NCBI GenBank assembly: GCA_019456285.1
Contig: VRUE01000019.1
Span: forward strand, 1 to 32,074
DNA: 32,074 bases
Reading direction: 5' to 3'
From: Solirubrobacterales bacterium
GTDB taxonomy: Bacteria; Actinomycetota; Thermoleophilia; Solirubrobacterales; 70-9
Shown here: positions 27,863 to 32,074 of the stretch, one piece after another
How the letters are laid out: the number at the start of each line of letters is the position of its first letter
How positions within the stretch are numbered: position 1 is the stretch's first letter
Translations under genes and position numbers: made by a program
Notes under the pieces: model-generated
Database searches by the model: none
What the model was told of the DNA's origin: nothing
The model's input: only the letters and a program-made list of their open reading frames with translations

Positions 27863-29675
27863 TGCCCCCGGGGCGCATCGCCGGCGCCACCAGCACCCCC
27901 GCGACCTCCTGCCACCAGGACCGCTCCACCTCGGCGATGCCGGCTCGCAGCGCCCGGCGCGCGCACCAGTCGGCCAGCTGTCGGCGTCCGCCCACCGCGA
28001 CGTGCTTGGCCCCGGTCACGGCGAAGCGGCCATCGGCGAGCGCGACCAGGGCGCCGGGCTCGTCGCGGCGCGTCCGCAGCCGGGTCCGCACCGGGATGCC
28101 GTCCACCTCCTCGGGGACCGCCGGGTCGCCGTCCAGCGTCTGACTGGGGCGGACCGAGAAGATCTGCGGCGCGCCGCGACGGGGCAGCAGCAGCGGCGCC
28201 GGCTCGCGCAGCGGCCCCTCTCGCCAGAGGCGGGTGAGGCGCTCGACCTCCTCGCGCCGGTGTTCCTGGACCATCAGGTGCAGCTCGTCGCCGGGCTCGA
28301 TCCGGGTCGACCCCCGCGGCGCGATCGCCCGCCCGTCGCGCACGATCAGGTGCACCAGCGCCTCCCGCGGCAGCCCCAGCTCCTTCACCATCAGCCCGGC
28401 GGCGGCGTCCCCCTCGCGCACCCGCCAGGAGATCAGCTCGCCGCCCAGCCTGCGCACGACCCCGACGTCGGCGACCGGCCGCGGCAGCGCCGGCTCGGTG
28501 GTGGTGAGGCGGAGGCGGCGGGCGAGCGGCTCGATCGTCGCCCCCTGCACGAGGGTCGAGGTGACGACGATGAAGAAGACGGCGTTGAAGATCAGGTTCG
28601 CCTCGGCGACGCCCGCGACGACCGGGAAGGTCGCCAGCCAGATCGGGATCGCGCCGCGCAGGCCGGCCCAGCTCAGCATCGTCCGCTCGCGCAGGTTGAG
28701 CCGGGTCGGGAGGGTGACCAAGATAGTCGCCAGCGGGCGCGCGACGAGGATCAGCAGCGCCGAGAGGAGCAGGCCCTGGCCGGCCACTCCCCAGAGCTGG
28801 CTCGGGAAGACCAGCAGCCCGAGCATGAAGAAGAGCCCGATCTGGACCAGCCAGCTGAGCCCCTGGTGGAAGGCGACCACGGTGCTGCGCGCCGGCATCG
28901 AGCCGGTGCCGAGGACGAGCGCCGTCACGTAGACGGCGAGGAAGCCGGAGCCGCCGGCGACCTCGGCGACCCCGTAGGAGAGCGCCGCCGTGGCGATCGT
29001 CGCCACCGGGTAGAGGCCCTGGGTGGGCAGCTCGACCCGCTCGACCGCCTGGCGGGCGACCCAGCCGAGGCCGAGGCCGAGGGCGGCGCCGAGCGAGAGC
29101 TTGACCGCGAAGGCGAGGAGCATGTCCGGGGCGCCGTAGGAGGGATCGGCGATCCAGTCGGCGAAGCCGACCACCAGCAGCAGCGCCACCGGGTCGTTCA
29201 TCCCCGACTCTCCCTCCAGGGTCCGCGCCAGGCGCCGCTCGAGCCGCGAGCCGCGCAGCACCGCGAAGATCGCGGCCGAGTCCGTGGCGGCGACGGCGGC
29301 GCCGAGGATCAGCCCCTGCAGCGTGCTCAGGTCGAAGATCCAGATCGCCGCGGCGCCGGTCACCAGCGCGGTCAGGAAGGTGCCGGCCGTCGCCAGCCCG
29401 ATCGCGGTGCCGAGGACCGGGCGAATCTCGTGCCAGCCCGCGGTCAGGCCGCCCTCGAAGAGGATCAGCACGAGGCCGATCGTGCCGACGGTCCGGGCGA
29501 GCTTGGCGTCGTCGAACTCGATCCCGCCGATCCCGTCGGAGCCGAGCAGCATCCCCAGTCCGAGGAAGAGCAGCAGGCCGGGAACACGGACGCGGTCGGC
29601 GACCAGCGCCGCCGCGATCCCCGCGGCGAGCAGCGCGCCGGCGACCAGGATCAGCTCGGCGTCGTGTCCGCCCAT
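27849..29675 (-). CDS. CPA1-type cation (K+/Na+)/proton antiporter with TrkA-C domain
   Basis: 608 aa. The N-terminal ~390 residues are a 12-13 helix Na+/H+ exchanger domain: VRVPGLLLFLGLGMLLGSDGIGGIEFDD, LVLILFEGGLTAGW, AAVAATDSAAIFAVLRGSRLERRLARTLEGESGMNDPVALLLV (ion-site TD and ND motifs) and WAGLRGAIPIWLATFP. A TrkA-C/RCK_C domain (about 408-480; LPREALVHLIVRDGRAIAPRGSTRIEPGDELHLM) follows, matching the CvrA/NhaP2 potassium-proton antiporter layout. About 125 further residues form an extra C-terminal region of unclear kind. The start ATG is preceded by TAGGAG, overlapping the flippase stop (GGAG seven bases before the ATG). Last gene of the minus-strand run. Ion preference is not determinable. 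Confidence 0.9.
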   Translation of the reverse strand: MGGHDAELILVAGALLAAGIAAALVADRVRVPGLLLFLGLGMLLGSDGIGGIEFDDAKLARTVGTIGLVLILFEGGLTAGWHEIRPVLGTAIGLATAGTFLTALVTGAAAIWIFDLSTLQGLILGAAVAATDSAAIFAVLRGSRLERRLARTLEGESGMNDPVALLLVVGFADWIADPSYGAPDMLLAFAVKLSLGAALGLGLGWVARQAVERVELPTQGLYPVATIATAALSYGVAEVAGGSGFLAVYVTALVLGTGSMPARSTVVAFHQGLSWLVQIGLFFMLGLLVFPSQLWGVAGQGLLLSALLILVARPLATILVTLPTRLNLRERTMLSWAGLRGAIPIWLATFPVVAGVAEANLIFNAVFFIVVTSTLVQGATIEPLARRLRLTTTEPALPRPVADVGVVRRLGGELISWRVREGDAAAGLMVKELGLPREALVHLIVRDGRAIAPRGSTRIEPGDELHLMVQEHRREEVERLTRLWREGPLREPAPLLLPRRGAPQIFSVRPSQTLDGDPAVPEEVDGIPVRTRLRTRRDEPGALVALADGRFAVTGAKHVAVGGRRQLADWCARRALRAGIAEVERSWWQEVAGVLVAPAMRPGGRPGS

Positions 29676-29684
29676 CGGTTGCTC

Positions 29685-31052
29685 CTAAGCGCCCTCGTCC
29701 ACCGCTGCCAGCTGCGCCTCCAGCTCCTCGGCCGAGTCGAGGGCGGGAACGTCCTCGAGCCGCTCGTGGGGGCGGCGGTAGATCGCGTAGAGCAGCGCCA
29801 GCAGCAGGCCGGCGGTCGTCGCGAAGCCGATCTCGACCCGGAGGAACTCGTCGGCGATCAGCGGCAGGAAGCACCAGGCGATGAAGAAGGCGGCGCAGCC
29901 GATCCAGCGAGCCGAGGCGCGGCGCACCTGGCCCTGGGCGAGGCAGGCCTGGTTGATCGTCACCGCGGACAGGTACAGCCCCATCCCGGCGACGATCAGC
30001 AGCAGCCCGCCCCGGTCGTAGGTGAACTTCTCGCTGAAGGCGAGCTGCATCAGCTGCGGCCCGGCGGCCAGGACGAAGATCGCGACGACGGCGGTGAAGG
30101 CGGCGATCGCCAGCAGGACCATCCGCACCGAGCGGTGGAATTCCGCCTCGCTGTCGGGCGCGGCGCTGGTGCGGAGGCTGGTCAGGTGGGGGAGGATGCT
30201 GGTCGAGACCGCCTGGAAGAGCTGCAGGGGCGCCCGGGCGATCATCAGCACGTTGAAGATGAAGCCCGCCGCCGCCGCGCCCTCCAGCCCGCGGATGATC
30301 AGTGGGCCGGCGTTGAGGAATACCTGCTCGCTGAACATGATCAGCAGCACGGCGGCGGCGAAGCCGGCTCCGTGGGCAAGCGGGAACTCGGCAGCGCCCT
30401 CCGCGGCCGGCGGCGGCGGCGCGGCCCTGGCGCGGCGGGCGAACACGGCCGGCACCACCATCAGGCTCAGGGCCGGCGCGGCGACGATTCCGATCGCCAC
30501 CGCGGACTGGCCGCTCAGCAGGCTGACGGCGACGAGGACCGCGAACAGCGTCCGGAACAACGACTCGGAGAGGATCAGCGCGGTGAAGAGGCCGAAGCGG
30601 CGGTGCCCGGCCAGGTAGCCGCGCGCGAAGTAGCTCGCCGCGTAGAAGAGGACCGCCGAGAAGAAGACCCAGTAGAGCGTTTCGTTCCCGTCCAGCAGGC
30701 CGTCCTGGAGCGGTCCGCGCAGGGCCAGCGTGACGACCGCGAAGGCCGCGGCGAGGCCGAGCTGGATCTTCGCCGCCACCCGGATCGGCTCGCCGATCGG
30801 CTCCCCCTTGACCAGCCGTTCGGAGATGTGGCGCGAGAGCAGCTGGTCGATCGGCCGGTACAGGGTCGAGACGGTGATGAAGACGGCCGACCAGAGCACC
30901 GTGATCTCCCCGTAGTCGGGTTTGGAGAGCACGTGGGAGGCGATGAAGAAGTAGGCGTAGGTGACCACCCCGGTCAGCCCGACGCCGACCGCGAGGAAGC
31001 TCGCCGTCTTGCCGTAGTCGGCCGCCGCCGAGCCGCCTGTGCCGCGCCGCAT
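29685..31052 (-). CDS. Polysaccharide/lipid-linked sugar flippase-like protein (MOP/Wzx superfamily)
   Basis: 455 aa with about 12 hydrophobic segments and no soluble catalytic domain. The N-terminal DYGKTASFLAVGVGLTGVVTYAYFFIASHVLSKPDYGEITVLWSAVFI is characteristic of oligosaccharide flippases (a repeat-unit exporter helix pair followed by the 'xxYGxxxL' type turn). A basic/Pro-rich cytoplasmic loop (RRARAAPPPPAAEG) separates the two halves, and an acidic tail follows the last helix. It probably moves a lipid-linked glycan across the inner membrane. Its start overlaps the upstream glycosyltransferase stop (TGATG), supporting a joint role. Specific substrate unknown; MurJ is less likely. Confidence 0.82.
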   Translation of the reverse strand: MRRGTGGSAAADYGKTASFLAVGVGLTGVVTYAYFFIASHVLSKPDYGEITVLWSAVFITVSTLYRPIDQLLSRHISERLVKGEPIGEPIRVAAKIQLGLAAAFAVVTLALRGPLQDGLLDGNETLYWVFFSAVLFYAASYFARGYLAGHRRFGLFTALILSESLFRTLFAVLVAVSLLSGQSAVAIGIVAAPALSLMVVPAVFARRARAAPPPPAAEGAAEFPLAHGAGFAAAVLLIMFSEQVFLNAGPLIIRGLEGAAAAGFIFNVLMIARAPLQLFQAVSTSILPHLTSLRTSAAPDSEAEFHRSVRMVLLAIAAFTAVVAIFVLAAGPQLMQLAFSEKFTYDRGGLLLIVAGMGLYLSAVTINQACLAQGQVRRASARWIGCAAFFIAWCFLPLIADEFLRVEIGFATTAGLLLALLYAIYRRPHERLEDVPALDSAEELEAQLAAVDEGA

Positions 31053-32065
31053 CAGTCGTCCCGGGCGCCGGGCTCGTAGTGGGAGGGCTTGACGCCGAGC
31101 GCCAGCTCGGCCCGCCGCACCCGCTCGAAGACCCGCTGCGTCATCACCCGCTGCCCGGCGAGCAGGTCGCCGATCACCCCCAGCGCCAGCAGCTGCACGG
31201 CGGCGATGAAGAGCACCGCGCCGAGGATCAGCGACTGGATGTGGCCGCTGCTGTCGCCGTTGAAGATCCAGTCGACCAGGAACGGCATCCAGGCGGCCAG
31301 GGCCAGGAGCGCGACGAGCAGCCCGGCGGTGGCGAACACCCGCAGCGGCTCGTAGCGGGCGTAGATGCGGAAGATCGAGAGGGCGTTGCGCCGCACGTAG
31401 GCCCCGGTCGAGTCGAAGAGGCGTGACTCGCGGGTCTGCGGGTTGGTCCCGACCTCGACCTGGTCGATCGCGACCAGCATCTTGCCCGCCTGGATCAGGC
31501 TCTCCAGCGTGTAGGTGAAGTTGTCGACCACCAGCAGCCCCAGCGCCGCCTCGCGTTTGTAGGCGCGGAAGCCCGAGGTGGTGTCGGCGACCTCGGTCCC
31601 CGAGAGCCTTCGCACGACCCAGCTGCCGAGCCGCTGCAGCGCCTTCTTCGGGCCGGAGAAGTGGGCGATCCGCTGGACCCGGCGGTCGCCGACGACGATG
31701 TCGGCCTCACCGGCGAGGATCGGGGCGATCAGCTTCGGGATGTCGGCGCCGCGGTACTGGTTGTCGGCGTCGGTGTTGACGACGATCTCGGCGCCCAGCT
31801 TCAGGCAGGCGTCGAGGCCGGCCTGGAACCCCGCCGCCAGCCCCTTGTTGTTGGTGAGGCGGACGATGTGCTCGACCCCGTGCCGCCGCGCCACCTCGGC
31901 CGTGCGGTCGGTCGAGCCGTCGTCGATCACAAGGAACTCGATCTCGTCGATGCCGTCGATCTGGCGCGGCAGATCGGCGAGCGTCGCCGGCAGGGTCGCC
32001 TCCTCGTTCAGGCAGGGGATTTGCACGATCAGCTTGATGGCGTGGCCAGGGTATCCGGAGGCCAC
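31052..32065 (-). CDS. GT2-family glycosyltransferase with C-terminal membrane anchor (DPM1/GtrB-like)
   Basis: 337 aa from GTG at 32065; the frame stays open to the window edge, so the true start could lie outside. The GT-A catalytic domain shows VQIPCLNEEATLPATL, FLVIDDGSTDRTAEVARRHG, NKGLAAGFQAGLDACLKLGAEIVVNTDADNQYRGADIPKL (metal-binding DAD) and DTTSGFRAYKREAAL. Two C-terminal transmembrane helices (VFATAGLLVALLALAAWMPFLV and LILGAVLFIAAVQLLALGVIGDLLAG) anchor it. Enzymes of this build transfer a sugar from a nucleotide donor to polyprenyl phosphate or a lipid-linked acceptor. With the flippase next door it probably serves a surface glycan. Confidence 0.85.
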   Translation of the reverse strand: MASGYPGHAIKLIVQIPCLNEEATLPATLADLPRQIDGIDEIEFLVIDDGSTDRTAEVARRHGVEHIVRLTNNKGLAAGFQAGLDACLKLGAEIVVNTDADNQYRGADIPKLIAPILAGEADIVVGDRRVQRIAHFSGPKKALQRLGSWVVRRLSGTEVADTTSGFRAYKREAALGLLVVDNFTYTLESLIQAGKMLVAIDQVEVGTNPQTRESRLFDSTGAYVRRNALSIFRIYARYEPLRVFATAGLLVALLALAAWMPFLVDWIFNGDSSGHIQSLILGAVLFIAAVQLLALGVIGDLLAGQRVMTQRVFERVRRAELALGVKPSHYEPGARDD

Positions 32066-32074
32066 GTCATCTCG

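Noticed and set aside
28002-31079. 1025-codon plus-strand ORF opposite the antiporter and flippase
   Set aside because: Low-complexity Arg/Gly/Ala/Asp/Gln translation with no motif, exactly antisense to two clearly recognisable membrane proteins; a typical artefact of very high GC at third codon positions.

Overview
The window is about 32 kb of very GC-rich bacterial chromosome, densely packed with housekeeping genes and with no insertion sequence, phage gene, rRNA, tRNA or CRISPR array that I can see. It looks actinobacterial: a murC-murB-ftsQ-ftsZ order with no ftsA, frequent GTG starts, tight 4-base stop/start overlaps, and many starts that lack a Shine-Dalgarno sequence but have a -10-like hexamer 6-8 nt upstream. 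Two features fit a deep-branching class such as Thermoleophilia (Solirubrobacterales) better than Streptomyces or Mycobacterium: a split glycine decarboxylase (gcvPA/gcvPB) and a PriA with intact helicase motifs. That placement is inference.

Layout. 1-3116: end of the division/cell-wall cluster (murC 3' end, murB, an unusually short ftsQ, ftsZ with its own regulatory region). 3127-7585: glycine cleavage operon gcvT-gcvH-gcvPA-gcvPB, closed by a 15-bp stem-loop. 7688-12716: DHA2-type drug exporter, trpS, scpA-scpB (condensin partners), rluB and aroH. 12765-19591: aromatic amino acid run hisC-aroF-tyrA-aroA followed by cmk and der. 19694-20944: metK. 20963-21472 (minus): small membrane PH-domain protein. 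21525-27639: priA-def-fmt-rsmB-(zinc ribbon)-rpe. 27849-32065 (minus): a glycosyltransferase, flippase and cation/proton antiporter run, convergent with rpe.

How the genes work together. aroF (DAHP synthase), aroA (EPSP synthase), aroH (chorismate mutase), tyrA (prephenate dehydrogenase with ACT domain) and the HisC-type aminotransferase cover the entry, a middle step and the tyrosine end of aromatic synthesis. trpS is nearby. def and fmt handle N-formylmethionine, next to rsmB (16S rRNA methylation).

The most interesting material is not in the protein genes. (1) Between hisC and aroF a 30-codon reading frame ends in Ser-Tyr-Phe-Trp-Arg-Phe-Ser-stop and runs straight into mutually exclusive stem-loops: a candidate aromatic-amino-acid attenuator for DAHP synthase. 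(2) A near-perfect MerR/SoxR-type palindrome lies upstream of ftsZ, a candidate site for an FtsR-like regulator. (3) An identical 18-mer lies upstream of both hisC and metK at about the -35 position. (4) A 166-nt nested hairpin lies between rpe and the antiporter, with all its wobble pairs valid only for plus-strand RNA. (5) A recurring TASNCT hexamer precedes start codons, in three cases containing the stop codon of the previous gene. All of these come from reading the sequence by eye; no search or folding program was run.
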